Shown: piece by piece, positions 7,737 through 17,119 of the stretch
Layout of the letters: each line of letters starts with the position of its first letter
Numbering within the stretch: position 1 is the stretch's first letter
Assembly (NCBI RefSeq): GCF_015354575.1
Contig: NZ_JACAFQ010000019.1
Coordinates: 24,064 to 88,063 of the forward strand
Length of the DNA: 64,000 nt
Direction of reading: 5' to 3'
From: Pseudomonas sp. UFMG81
GTDB taxonomy: Bacteria > Pseudomonadota > Gammaproteobacteria > Pseudomonadales > Pseudomonadaceae
Notes under the pieces: model-generated
Databases searched by the model: none
The model's input: the letters and a program-made list of their open reading frames with translations, nothing else
What the model was told of the DNA's origin: nothing
Made by a program: the position numbers and the translations under genes

Positions 7737-10153
7737 CGCACGCCTACATTCACGCCATAAGGCTGTTCGATGCTCTTGCCGTTGCTGTACTCCACGTCGG
7801 CATGCACACGGAACTGCCTGGACAGCGCCAACGACACCCCCGCACCCAGCTCGGCACGCGAGCCGGACAGGTCATTGTTGAACACATTGTTGTTGACCTG
7901 TACCTGGTTGCGCTGGGCAAATTCATGGGCGAACGCACCTTTCACATATGGCTGCACCATGGCCCCGCCATCGAGCGGGATGGTCTTGCCGACGGTAGTG
8001 CCCACTTTGCCCAGCAACGACTTGGCCATGTCGCCTTCGGCGCGCAGGCCGTTGTCGAAGGTGTAGTCCTTGCCGGCGACAGCAGCGGTGGCAACCTGGA
8101 CGAAGGGCTCGATGAAGTAACCGTCATTGAGCTTGATGTGCTTGCCCGCCTCCACCGACGCACTCACACCGTGAGTGTCGTAGTCGCCCTTGCTGCGGGT
8201 GTGGTCGCTCATGCCGACCTTGGCGTTGTTCTGATAGCGGTTGTACTTGAGCACGGTGTCGACGTAGAAACCTGTCTCGCGGTCCAGCCAGGTGGCGTAG
8301 CCGCCAACGTAGTAGCTATCCACGGTACCGGAAGTGCCATAGTCGAGGTTCAGGTCCGAACGGCTGCTACCGGCCAGCAGGCCCACCAACCAGTCGCTAT
8401 CGGACAGTTGCATGTCTGCGCCCAGGCTCAGGCCGCGCTGGTTCTGCTGGTAACCTACGCCCTGGGAAGCACCGCTGACGTTGTATTGGTTGCCGTAGGC
8501 ACGCATCCACACGCCGGCGTTGCGCCCTTCGCTGTAGCGCAGTTCGCCCATGCGGCTGCGCAGCGAGCTGAGTTCGCCGTAGGCCACGGTGATCGGCGTG
8601 TTGAACAGCGCCATGGCGGCCATGGTGATCGGCGCGACGGTGCGGGTCTCGCGGTTCAACACCCAGTCATTGCCGTTTTGCGCCAGTTCGTAGGAGTAAG
8701 CGCCCACATCGACCCGTTCGCGGTCGTTGAGCAAGTGAAATTGCGCACCGCCGTCGGCGGTCTGGACCAGGCGCAGCGACTCGACGCTCGCCTCCTGGCC
8801 GCTGCTGCCCACCAGCAGCCCGTGATTGCCTTCGGACGTGCCGGTGACGATCAACTGGTCACCATTGCCGGTGACAAAGTCGCTGTCCATGACGAAGGTG
8901 CCGTTACCGGAGAGGTTGGTCACCGTCAGCGTGTGGAAGCTGCCTGGATCGCCAAAGGTGACCTGCCCGCCGCGCATGGCAAGGTTACCGACGTTGCTGT
9001 CAGCCGTCATTGTCCAGTCGGAATCAGTCCCTATGGTTGCCTGGCTAACGTTGGTCAGCGTGCCACGCAGCTGCGAGCCACTGTTCATATTCAGTTGCGC
9101 TGTGGCACCGGCTTCTACTGCGATGTCGCCCACCAGCCGGCTCTGCTCCATTGCCAGGTCCAGTGAGCCCGGGCTGGCAACCGCGATGTTGCCGGTCATC
9201 GACGATCGTGCGAGCTGTACATGGCTCGTGCCACTGGTTAGCAAGTCACCATTGAGTGTTGCTTGATCCAGTGCCGCAGTAAGTGTTCCCGCATTGCGGA
9301 TGCTGCCTTGAACTGTCGAATTGCCGACTGCCAGATCTGCCTTGGCTTGCGAGGCGAGCTGGATGTCACCTTGCAGTTGCGAATCGGTTACCTGAATGGT
9401 CGACTCACTCAAGCGCCCCAGATTGATAGCGGTACCATTGCCTCCATCAAGGCTTGAGCCATTGCGCAGGATGATGGAACTGCGCGCATCGTTGCCAACA
9501 TCGATTGCCGCGCCCGTGACACCGACCACACGCGAACCGTCGAGCGTCAGCGACGGGGTATTGTTGGTGGCGCTTTCACGGATCATGCGAATACCCGAGG
9601 CCTGCCCGGTAATGACGCTGCCATCGCTGATCGTGGCCGTACCTCCGATCAGGCGAACACCGGTCCCGGTAGGGCCGGTGGCGCTTACCTGGGACCCCTG
9701 AATATTCAGCTGGCCGAGCGCGCTGGCCTGCGCGCCCACAGCGCCCCCACTGATCTGGCTGTTGATGACCGTGGCGGATGAACCAGTGGTCATCCGCCCG
9801 AGCACCAGACCAATACCATTGGCTGAAGTCGAAATGGCGGCATTGGCAATGGTCGCCTGACTGTCCAACAACTCGATGGCATTCCCCGTTGTTGTTGTGG
9901 TTGTTCCGCGCAAAATATTTAATTGCGACTGTGTCGATACAATACTGAGCGTGGTGGCATTATCCATGGTCAAAACCGAACCTGCGCTCAGGTTATAGCG
10001 ATCCAAAGGCGTCGATGCGTCGATCGTCAGTTGCTCCCCAACCAAGTCCCTCGCCAGTGCGGCACCGGAACAAATAGTCAACAGGGTAATGACACCTGCA
10101 AGTGAGAGCGTACGTTTTACAATTTCTTCCGGACGAATAGGTTCACTTACCAT
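7724..10153 (-). CDS. Autotransporter (type Va secretion) with pertactin-like passenger
   Basis: Surface or secreted protein of 809 residues. Seen: an N-terminal export signal (about residues 8-36, ending GAALARD); a long passenger rich in short beta-helix turns with repeated N, G, S and T (for example NSQISGGAVGAQASALGQLNIQGS split over turns, about 40-500); a pertactin-type end of passenger with LVGSSGQEASVESLRLVQT; and a C-terminal autotransporter barrel (about 540-809) ending GVNVGVRYDF with the required terminal Phe. The ATG at 10153 has TTGGAG 7 bases upstream. No protease triad was noticed, so adhesin or biofilm-type function is possible but unproven. The 5' half is less GC-rich than neighbouring core genes. 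Confidence 0.88.
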   Translation of the reverse strand: MVSEPIRPEEIVKRTLSLAGVITLLTICSGAALARDLVGEQLTIDASTPLDRYNLSAGSVLTMDNATTLSIVSTQSQLNILRGTTTTTTGNAIELLDSQATIANAAISTSANGIGLVLGRMTTGSSATVINSQISGGAVGAQASALGQLNIQGSQVSATGPTGTGVRLIGGTATISDGSVITGQASGIRMIRESATNNTPSLTLDGSRVVGVTGAAIDVGNDARSSIILRNGSSLDGGNGTAINLGRLSESTIQVTDSQLQGDIQLASQAKADLAVGNSTVQGSIRNAGTLTAALDQATLNGDLLTSGTSHVQLARSSMTGNIAVASPGSLDLAMEQSRLVGDIAVEAGATAQLNMNSGSQLRGTLTNVSQATIGTDSDWTMTADSNVGNLAMRGGQVTFGDPGSFHTLTVTNLSGNGTFVMDSDFVTGNGDQLIVTGTSEGNHGLLVGSSGQEASVESLRLVQTADGGAQFHLLNDRERVDVGAYSYELAQNGNDWVLNRETRTVAPITMAAMALFNTPITVAYGELSSLRSRMGELRYSEGRNAGVWMRAYGNQYNVSGASQGVGYQQNQRGLSLGADMQLSDSDWLVGLLAGSSRSDLNLDYGTSGTVDSYYVGGYATWLDRETGFYVDTVLKYNRYQNNAKVGMSDHTRSKGDYDTHGVSASVEAGKHIKLNDGYFIEPFVQVATAAVAGKDYTFDNGLRAEGDMAKSLLGKVGTTVGKTIPLDGGAMVQPYVKGAFAHEFAQRNQVQVNNNVFNNDLSGSRAELGAGVSLALSRQFRVHADVEYSNGKSIEQPYGVNVGVRYDF

Positions 10154-10303
10154 CGTCGAGCTCCAAAGTTGGGCATGAGAGGCAATAGAGGTGCCCATCG
10201 AGCGCACCGCTGTGTTGAGCGCCGGAAAGTTAATCTATCGAGTGACTTTTTCGTGTAGGAATTTTCATCAATAATTCGATATATTTCCCACACGTTCTAT
10301 CTC

Positions 10304-10340
10304 ACAACAAAAATTGCGGTGGTCAAATGACCACCGCAAT
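10304..10340 (-). terminator. Rho-independent terminator after the 10351-12621 gene
   Basis: Perfect 13-bp arms (10313-10325 and 10328-10340; ATTGCGGTGGTCA on the lower strand) with a 2-nt loop, followed on the lower strand by a T-rich run. It ends the upstream minus-strand gene before the autotransporter promoter region. Confidence 0.85.
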
Positions 10341-10350
10341 GTCTACATTT

Positions 10351-12621
10351 TCACTGCCCCCAGTTGTCGCAACGCACGCCACCGACCAACGACACCCCCC
10401 AGCGCACCATGCACTCCGTAGAGCGACCAATGCTTTCGTCTGCTTTGGTTACCGTGAAGCTGCTGACGAAGCTGCCCCCCAAAGGATCCTGCGGCTGCTC
10501 GGCCCCCCTATTGAAGAAGCGGATCGCCAAGTAAGGCACGGTGTGATTGATCGCCCGGCCGTTTAGGTCTGCCTGGCTCACTCGATGTTCGAAGCTGTAG
10601 AACTGGTTGACGAACGTCTCGGCAGTGGCTCTGGTGCTCGTGGCGTATTGCAGCCTGATCGTGACCACATCGCCGACAACCACCCAGCCATCTTCGCTCC
10701 GCATCCAGTTGACCCTGAGCTGGACGCCGTTCCAGGGTCGGGCCGCACAGTTGATCACGCCCGTCTGATTGACCACCGCTCCTGGACGCTGATTTTGCTG
10801 AGCATTCTGGCTCAGGTAGGGGTAACGCACGAAGAGATTCACTGGAATAGGGAAAGTCACAGCTCTCACCGTGACCACGGTGATCGGTGAGCGCTGATAG
10901 TTGCCAGCGCTTTCTGACGTATTGTCCGGATAGACCTCGTAGTAGGCTTGCTTCTGGCCATTGCCACTCTCAAGGAAGACATCCCTGGGCAATACCACAG
11001 ACTTCGTACCCGCCTCGTTACCCACCAGGGTGAGGACTTCCGCCAACTCCTTACCGTCGTAGAAGAACTTGATCACATGCCCCGCCCCTACCTCGGTGTA
11101 GTAGGTGAAGGTGATGCCAGCGTCATCGTTTGCATCGGCTTCCGTGATCAGGTTGTCCTGCTGCGATACCGTGCCACGTACCACGATCGGAACCAAGGCG
11201 TCGTTGACAGGCCCTTCATCGCCAGGCACTGGCCCCACTGTCCGCAGGTCCACCGGCACCGTATGTGGAAGCGAAGGCCCAACGGTGGTAGTGCCGCGCA
11301 TCAGTGAATACGTGATCCGCAACAGGTAGTTTGCCTGGCCGTCAGGTACCGCCAGATGCTCCCAGCTTGCCGTGGTGCTACCGGCACCGACGGTGAACTC
11401 TGGCAACACCACAGGATTTCCGGGGCGATCTGGATGATGCAAACTCATGCTGATCCGATCGGTCGGCAGTGCGTTGGGAATCACCGGCAAGCTGATCTGG
11501 AGCCCAGCACGCGCCACCTCACGATTTACCCGCGGCACAGTGACAATAGGTGGTGGCAATGGGTCGATTGGCACATTCTCCAACCTCAGCGTAAGAGGGC
11601 GCGCAAAGGACACTGTAGAGGCCCACCCGGCACGATCGATCAGCTCGTAGACCAGTTCCTTTACACCCTCCCCTAGGGCCTGCAACTGCGCGGAAGGAAC
11701 ATCGGCCGTTGGATTGGGTTCGTCTTGGTCAGCAGGCCACATCAACGCCGTATGCACGATGGTATTGGTACGTCGCTCCCGAACGACGATGCGATCCTCC
11801 TTCGCGGCCAAGGTGGCGAGCGGGACAGGGAACTCGAAGATCGGACGGGCCTCAAGCATGGCTTTAGTGATGATGCCTGGCTCCGGGACGTCTGCTGGCA
11901 GATTCAGGGCTGCCGGCGTCACACGGTAAGATGGCGGTCGCAGATCGATATAGAGGGGTTGCAGTGGCGAAACCGACGTATTCCTCAACGCGTCGTTACT
12001 GACTCGATAGAAGATGTCGTACTGCCCTTCTCTGGGGAACCACTCCAGAAACTTGGGTTCGAGGGTGAAACTCACGCCATTGGGGAAAGCATTCGGATCC
12101 GGCGGGAACGGCGTGCTGAACAGCACCTCCGAGTAAGGAACTTCGATGTAGGTAACCTCACCACCCTCATCTACGCTATACTCCCGTCGATAGAGTCTGA
12201 CAACGTCATTGCTCCCAGCGTAGTCTCCAGCCTCTGCATCGGGAACAGTGGGATCCCAGAGTGGCATGGTTATGCTGATGTAATTGTTTCCATCCGGCTC
12301 GACGAGAAACGCAGCAGCAGGCACGGTGTTGAAACGACCGTCATCAATGTTCGGTAGCGTTCCGACAAACTGGAAGTCCGGGGCGACGGGCTCTTCATTG
12401 GCATTGATACCAAAAAACGAGAACGAACCTGACACCTTTGACTTTGACTTTAACTTTTCGTTAGATTCTTCACGTATAGCATCAATCTTTGCTGCCAGTT
12501 TCTTTTGCTCCTCCAGCGTTGGCCCAGTGCTACTGTAATTTTCATTTTTTTGCACAATACCTTGCGACTCTGGGCTCACCGAGTCGGCTTCTACCAAACC
12601 CTGTTTTTCATAAATTGTCAT
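10351..12621 (-). CDS. Large beta-rich protein of unknown function (paralogue of the next gene)
   Basis: Not recognised as a named family. The product has 756 residues from the ATG at 12621 (MTIYEKQGL), no signal peptide, an N-terminal charged helical stretch (EEQKKLAAKIDAIREESNEKLKSK split by region, about 30-55), then repeated beta-rich blocks resembling Ig/cadherin-type modules. The C-terminal module contains INCAARPWNGVQLRV and ends in a Cys-containing segment (STECMVRWG...RCDNWGQ). The neighbouring gene at 12797-14878 has the matching INCASKPWLGIPLIV. Base composition, especially at the 5' end, is lower in GC than the core genes, consistent with acquisition. A cell-surface or toxin-delivery role is only a guess; there is no visible export signal. 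Confidence 0.75.
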   Translation of the reverse strand: MTIYEKQGLVEADSVSPESQGIVQKNENYSSTGPTLEEQKKLAAKIDAIREESNEKLKSKSKVSGSFSFFGINANEEPVAPDFQFVGTLPNIDDGRFNTVPAAAFLVEPDGNNYISITMPLWDPTVPDAEAGDYAGSNDVVRLYRREYSVDEGGEVTYIEVPYSEVLFSTPFPPDPNAFPNGVSFTLEPKFLEWFPREGQYDIFYRVSNDALRNTSVSPLQPLYIDLRPPSYRVTPAALNLPADVPEPGIITKAMLEARPIFEFPVPLATLAAKEDRIVVRERRTNTIVHTALMWPADQDEPNPTADVPSAQLQALGEGVKELVYELIDRAGWASTVSFARPLTLRLENVPIDPLPPPIVTVPRVNREVARAGLQISLPVIPNALPTDRISMSLHHPDRPGNPVVLPEFTVGAGSTTASWEHLAVPDGQANYLLRITYSLMRGTTTVGPSLPHTVPVDLRTVGPVPGDEGPVNDALVPIVVRGTVSQQDNLITEADANDDAGITFTYYTEVGAGHVIKFFYDGKELAEVLTLVGNEAGTKSVVLPRDVFLESGNGQKQAYYEVYPDNTSESAGNYQRSPITVVTVRAVTFPIPVNLFVRYPYLSQNAQQNQRPGAVVNQTGVINCAARPWNGVQLRVNWMRSEDGWVVVGDVVTIRLQYATSTRATAETFVNQFYSFEHRVSQADLNGRAINHTVPYLAIRFFNRGAEQPQDPLGGSFVSSFTVTKADESIGRSTECMVRWGVSLVGGVRCDNWGQ

Positions 12622-12796
12622 GGCATCTACTCTCAGGATTGAAACGTCGATGTAAAACCTCAACAACTAACCTGCCCTACGCTTACCCAACCGCCCACTC
12701 GTCAAGTTACACACTCCTCTCCCCCCTAACGGATGAAAAAAAGTTTCGCTCTTTAATCAAGGGCCAGGCCTCAATGCCCAGCGGCATGAACGTCAA

Positions 12797-14878
12797 TCAT
12801 TTATTGGTGCTGACATCACCTGAAGCAGTACATACCAGGCTGCCAGGTCTCTGAATATCAATTGCCAGCCATGTCAATTGCGCTTCCCCGGACCGACCAT
12901 CGACCTTGGTCAACCGGTAGCCAATTCTTGCGTAGCCACTGAATGCTCCCGCCGCGTCACGGAAGACATCGAAAATCAGACGCGTAAATTCGTTCATCAG
13001 CAGGACTTGCCCTGAGGCGGCCCCTTCCGTTGTGATTTCTACCGCTGGCAAATACACCGGGGCAGGCATCAATGGCTGCGCTGGCGGAGGCGCTGGCAAA
13101 CCGGGCTGGGTAGGCTCCTCACCATCACGTTGGGTCCGGAACATCTGCCAACGCACCTCGACGCGATCCCCCGCCTGAACATCTGCCTGAGCTCCCGGTA
13201 CGATCAGCGGAATGCCCAGCCAAGGTTTGGAAGCACAGTTGATCCAGCCGAAAAGCGACAATGGCGGGCTTTTCACCTTCAACGAAACGAGTTGGCCAAT
13301 CGGTGGGCGGGCGGCGGTGTCAACACTGACCCGAGTAGCCTTGGCCCGCTGAAAGTTGACCCCGTTGAATGTCCGATAGAAAACCGGTATGGCGGGACCA
13401 TCACCGACATCCAGAATCACACTCAGGGGCACCAGTGAGAATGTGACTTCCTGCCCTGGAGCCTCAAGGCCGGTTACTGAATAACGTGCCACAACCTGCG
13501 CATTCGCATCCGTGTCCGGATCACGCCCCCAATACAAATGGAGAAGGTCCCCCGCTCGTGGATTGTCATAGAGCCTCACCCTGACGGTTACGGGCAGTTC
13601 GGCCTCGATATCCTCCCGAGCGATCACATTGTTTGCCGTAAGTCCTTTCACAACGACCGGTTGCAGTTGCGGGTTGATTTCAACAGGCTCCTGCGGGTCG
13701 GGACCCGCGACACGCAAGTCGACATTGACCTGGATACCGGTCTCGTCCTGCGAGCCACCATGGCGGCTGCTGGTGTAGTACACACTTGCAGGCACAGGCC
13801 CGACAAAGCCCGGGGCCGTGATATCCGCCCAAGGTACCTCCACACGCACCGGCCATTGCTGGACGACCCCCACCGTGACGGCCTGCAATGGCCGGGTGTT
13901 CCAGTACACCTGCAGCACGTCGCCAGGCTGCGCCATTTCAATCCTGGGGATCTCGACCCTCACAGGCGTGCGGGCGTCCTTCAGGTCCACCAGCCCATCG
14001 GTGGCCAGTGGCACGTGGGCACGTGGAAGCACGACGGGCCCTGACTGCAGCAGCACTTCCACATCGAGTGAAGGTGATGAAGCCCCCACATTTCCAGAGC
14101 GATCCAACAACCTGCAAACCACACGAAACTTGCCATTGGTCAATCGCGCGGCAGGTACTTCGACCAGAAACGGAGTTTGCTGTTTGTTATCAGCATTGAC
14201 AGAAACTTCGAACAAGGGATCAAAAGGCAGGTTCGTCGTGTCCGACGTGCTCGAATCGAGCATGAACAGTTGCACCGTGTCTTCAAGACGGATGTCGGGC
14301 CAGCGGTCAAGCTTGAAGGGCGCCTTGTTTCCGTTCTGGTCCAGATACGCTTGATCGATGAGCGTTACATTGTCTTTTCGCAACGGGCAAGGGCGGCCAA
14401 TATTGGGTGCCGTCTGGTCTATCCGGATGCTGGTCTCAGGAGAAAGTTCTCGGTTGTCGATATACTCGAACCAGACTTCGCACTTGAACGTGCCCTCACC
14501 GGGGTCAAGTTTTGACGCAGGTACACTCAGATCGACCGGGAAAAACCGTTCACCGTTTTCATCTTCTTCGACACTGGGCTGCATGTCCCACTGAACGACT
14601 TCGCCTATCGCTATGCCGTCCCAGAACGGCTGGAACACCAGCCGAGGTCTCTCATAACCTTGCTCGATCAACCACCTGTAATCGTTTTCGTAGTCAGCCC
14701 AGGCCTTTACCCGAAAAGGCAACGCAGTGATCTGCCTTTCAAGGGGCAGTGTGAGGGCACCTTCCTCGTCAGCGAGCAACGGCAGCACACCCACCGGCAC
14801 AGGGGCGTCGAGAAAGACTTCGCCGGGTTCTGGAGAGAAAATGGAGCCCTTGCTTTTAGCCTTCACCAGTCTCGACAT
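12797..14878 (-). CDS. Large beta-rich protein of unknown function (first of the pair)
   Basis: Not recognised as a named family. The ATG at 14878 is favoured: AGGGG lies 7 bases upstream, whereas an in-frame TTG at 14884 sits too close to it. The 693-residue product has no signal peptide and consists of consecutive beta-rich modules (Ig-like in appearance), with repeated phrases of the type GDLLHLYWGR / GDVLQVYWNTRP / GDRVEVRWQMFR, i.e. several copies of G-D-x-(L/V)-x-(V/L)-x-W. A C-terminal block carries INCASKPWLGIPLIVPG, shared with the gene at 10351-12621. The two genes run in the same direction 175 bp apart and look like a duplication. Confidence 0.75.
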   Translation of the reverse strand: MSRLVKAKSKGSIFSPEPGEVFLDAPVPVGVLPLLADEEGALTLPLERQITALPFRVKAWADYENDYRWLIEQGYERPRLVFQPFWDGIAIGEVVQWDMQPSVEEDENGERFFPVDLSVPASKLDPGEGTFKCEVWFEYIDNRELSPETSIRIDQTAPNIGRPCPLRKDNVTLIDQAYLDQNGNKAPFKLDRWPDIRLEDTVQLFMLDSSTSDTTNLPFDPLFEVSVNADNKQQTPFLVEVPAARLTNGKFRVVCRLLDRSGNVGASSPSLDVEVLLQSGPVVLPRAHVPLATDGLVDLKDARTPVRVEIPRIEMAQPGDVLQVYWNTRPLQAVTVGVVQQWPVRVEVPWADITAPGFVGPVPASVYYTSSRHGGSQDETGIQVNVDLRVAGPDPQEPVEINPQLQPVVVKGLTANNVIAREDIEAELPVTVRVRLYDNPRAGDLLHLYWGRDPDTDANAQVVARYSVTGLEAPGQEVTFSLVPLSVILDVGDGPAIPVFYRTFNGVNFQRAKATRVSVDTAARPPIGQLVSLKVKSPPLSLFGWINCASKPWLGIPLIVPGAQADVQAGDRVEVRWQMFRTQRDGEEPTQPGLPAPPPAQPLMPAPVYLPAVEITTEGAASGQVLLMNEFTRLIFDVFRDAAGAFSGYARIGYRLTKVDGRSGEAQLTWLAIDIQRPGSLVCTASGDVSTNK

Positions 14879-14896
14879 TTTCAAACCCCTGTAATT

Positions 14897-14923
14897 TACA
14901 GCCCCTGCACTGCAAGGGCTGTA
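14897..14923. repeat. Short palindrome TACAGCCC...GGGCTGTA
   Basis: 27-nt interrupted palindrome with nested TGCA/TGCA, between ung and the start of the downstream minus-strand gene. No T-run follows on the lower strand, so it is not a clear terminator; it could be an operator for the 14878 gene. Confidence 0.4.
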
Positions 14924-14996
14924 TGGCTTCTATGGGGTTGAATCTAGCGCTGACGGAAACTCCGCGAAACTGGCAAAAATACTAGGTGCGGCGGTA

Positions 14997-15689
14997 CTAC
15001 AACGGTGGCAGCGACCAATCGATCGGCGCCATCCCATGCTGCTGCAGGAAGCCATTGGCACGGCTGAAATGCCCACAGCCGAAGAACCCGCGATACGCCG
15101 ACAACGGCGATGGATGCACCGACTTGAGCACCAGGTGGCGGGTGCCGTCGATCAGCTTCTGCTTGCTCTGGGCATGGGCGCCCCACAGCAGGAACACCAC
15201 GTTCGGGCATTGTTCGCTGACCACCTGGATCACCCGGTCGGTGAAAAACTCCCAACCCTTCTTGGCGTGCGAGGCGGCATTGGCGCGCTCCACGGTCATG
15301 GTGGTGTTGAGCAGCAGCACGCCCTGCTCGGCCCAGCTTTGCAGGTAACCATGGTTGGGGATCGGCAGGTTGAGGTCGCGATGCAGCTCTTTGTAGATGT
15401 TCACCAGCGACGGTGGCGTGGGGGTGCCCGGCTGCACGGAGAAACACAAGCCGTGGGCCTGACCAGGCCCGTGGTACGGATCCTGGCCGAGGATCACCAC
15501 TTTCACCTGCTTCAACGGCGTGGAATTGAGGGCGTTGAAGATCATCGGCCCTGGCGGGTAGATCTCCTTGCCGGCAGCGTATTCACCGCGCAGGAACTCA
15601 CGTAGCTGATGCATGTAGGGCTGGTCGAACTCGGCACGCAGCGCGGCCTTCCAGCTGGGTTCGAGTTTGATGCGGTCGTCGTCGGTCAT
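14997..15689 (-). CDS. ung: Uracil-DNA glycosylase
   Basis: DNA repair enzyme of 230 residues that removes uracil from DNA by cleaving the N-glycosidic bond, in the cytoplasm. Family-1 UDG motifs are all visible: the water-activating loop VVILGQDPYHGPGQAHGL (catalytic Asp in GQDPYH, about residue 68), the uracil-recognition strand VLLLNTTMTV (Asn), and the DNA-intercalation loop HPSPLSAYRGFFGCGHF with the catalytic His. The length is typical. It appears monocistronic and divergent from the enoyl-CoA hydratase-family gene. Confidence 0.97.
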   Translation of the reverse strand: MTDDDRIKLEPSWKAALRAEFDQPYMHQLREFLRGEYAAGKEIYPPGPMIFNALNSTPLKQVKVVILGQDPYHGPGQAHGLCFSVQPGTPTPPSLVNIYKELHRDLNLPIPNHGYLQSWAEQGVLLLNTTMTVERANAASHAKKGWEFFTDRVIQVVSEQCPNVVFLLWGAHAQSKQKLIDGTRHLVLKSVHPSPLSAYRGFFGCGHFSRANGFLQQHGMAPIDWSLPPL

Positions 15690-15817
15690 GGGGCGGTCCT
15701 GAAGCGAAGTGCCGCGACACTAGGAAAGCCGCCGCGGCTTGTCAATCGATCCGACCGACGACCGGCAGCTTCAACGCAGCGGGCCATACTGGTGGGATGA
15801 CTTGCGCGAGGTAGCCC

Positions 15818-16927
15818 ATGTCCATTCAATGCGAGGTTCTCATCGGCGCCGACGGCGCCCGCATCGGCATCGCCACCCTGGATGCCTCCAAGGCGCTCAA
15901 CGCCCTGACGTTGCCCATGATCGAAGTGCTCGACGAGCGCCTGCACGCCTGGGCCAGCGACCCCAGCATCGTCTGCGTGCTGCTGCGTGGTGCCGGGCCC
16001 AAGGCGTTCTGTGCCGGCGGCGATGTACGCGCGCTGGTCCAGGCGTGCCGTGACCACCCCGGTAGCGTGCCGCCGCTGGCCGCCACCTTTTTCGCCAGCG
16101 AATACCGCTTGGACTTTCGCCTGCACACCTACCCCAAACCGCTCTTGTGCTGGGGCCACGGCCATGTGCTGGGTGGCGGCATGGGCTTGCTGCAGGGGGC
16201 GGCGGTACGCATTGTCACCCCCAGCAGCCGCCTGGCCATGCCCGAGATCAGCATCGGCCTGTACCCCGATGTCGGCGCCAGCTGGTTCCTCGCCCGCCTG
16301 CCCGGCAAGCTCGGGCTGTTCCTCGGTTTGACCGGGGCGCCGATCAACGCCCGTGATGCACTGGACCTGGGGTTGGCCGACCGCTTCCTGGGGGAACATC
16401 AACAGGAAGCGTTGATCGAAGAACTGCTGCAACTGAACTGGCAGGAGCAGACCGCGCTGCAACTCAACAGCCTGCTCAAGGCCGAACAGCACCGCGCCTG
16501 TGCCGAACTGCCCGAAGGCCAGTGGCTGGCGCGCCGCTCGCTGATCGACGAGGTGCTCGATGTGGCCGACCCGGTGGCGGCCTGGCGCGCGCTGACCGCG
16601 CTGGCCCAGCATGATGACCCGTTGCTGGCTGCCGCCGGCCAACGCCTGCACGAAGGCTGCCCGCTGACCGCGCACCTGGTATGGGAGCAGATCCGCCGGG
16701 CGCGCCACCTGTCGCTGGCGCAGGTGTTCCAGATGGAATACACCCTGAGCCTCAACTGTTGCCGGCACCCCGAGTTCAGCGAGGGAGTGCGCGCCAGGTT
16801 GCTGGACAAGGACAACACCCCGCACTGGCATTGGCCGGACGTGGCGCAAGTGCCGACGGCGGTGGTGGCGGCGCATTTCGCCAAGGTGTGGGAGGGGCGT
16901 CACCCGCTGGCGGACTTGGGACAATGA
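15818..16927 (+). CDS. Enoyl-CoA hydratase/isomerase family, 3-hydroxyisobutyryl-CoA hydrolase-like
   Basis: Crotonase-fold enzyme of 369 residues, the length of the 3-hydroxyisobutyryl-CoA hydrolase branch rather than of plain enoyl-CoA hydratases (about 260). Seen: the oxyanion-hole strand KAFCAGGDVRALV (about residues 63-75), the second oxyanion Gly region GHGHVLGGGMGLLQGA (about 110-125), and the MPEISIGLYPDVGASWFLARLPG stretch (in two parts, 140-162) carrying the catalytic Glu and Asp typical of the HIBCH type. Valine or related acyl-CoA breakdown is the expected role. The exact substrate is uncertain; another CoA hydrolase or hydratase is possible. Confidence 0.85.
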   Translation: MSIQCEVLIGADGARIGIATLDASKALNALTLPMIEVLDERLHAWASDPSIVCVLLRGAGPKAFCAGGDVRALVQACRDHPGSVPPLAATFFASEYRLDFRLHTYPKPLLCWGHGHVLGGGMGLLQGAAVRIVTPSSRLAMPEISIGLYPDVGASWFLARLPGKLGLFLGLTGAPINARDALDLGLADRFLGEHQQEALIEELLQLNWQEQTALQLNSLLKAEQHRACAELPEGQWLARRSLIDEVLDVADPVAAWRALTALAQHDDPLLAAAGQRLHEGCPLTAHLVWEQIRRARHLSLAQVFQMEYTLSLNCCRHPEFSEGVRARLLDKDNTPHWHWPDVAQVPTAVVAAHFAKVWEGRHPLADLGQ

Positions 16928-16986
16928 GGGGCGCCGTGTGCCCCATCGCCGCCAAGCCGGTTCCACCCTAAGGCTTGCGCGCCCTC

Positions 16987-17102
16987 TGTAGGAGCGGCCT
17001 TATGTCGCGAAAGGGCTGCGCAGCAGCCCCAGCAATTTATGCGGGAACGCAAGAACCTGGGGCCGCTTCGCGCCCCTTTCGCGACACAAGGCCGCTCCTA
17101 CA
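16987..17102. repeat. REP pair (BIME), TGTAGGAGCGGCC type
   Basis: Outer arms TGTAGGAGCGGCCTTATGTCG and CGACACAAGGCCGCTCCTACA, placed between the convergent genes ending at 16927 and 17120. Confidence 0.85.
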
Positions 17103-17119
17103 AAAACGGTGCACTCCCA

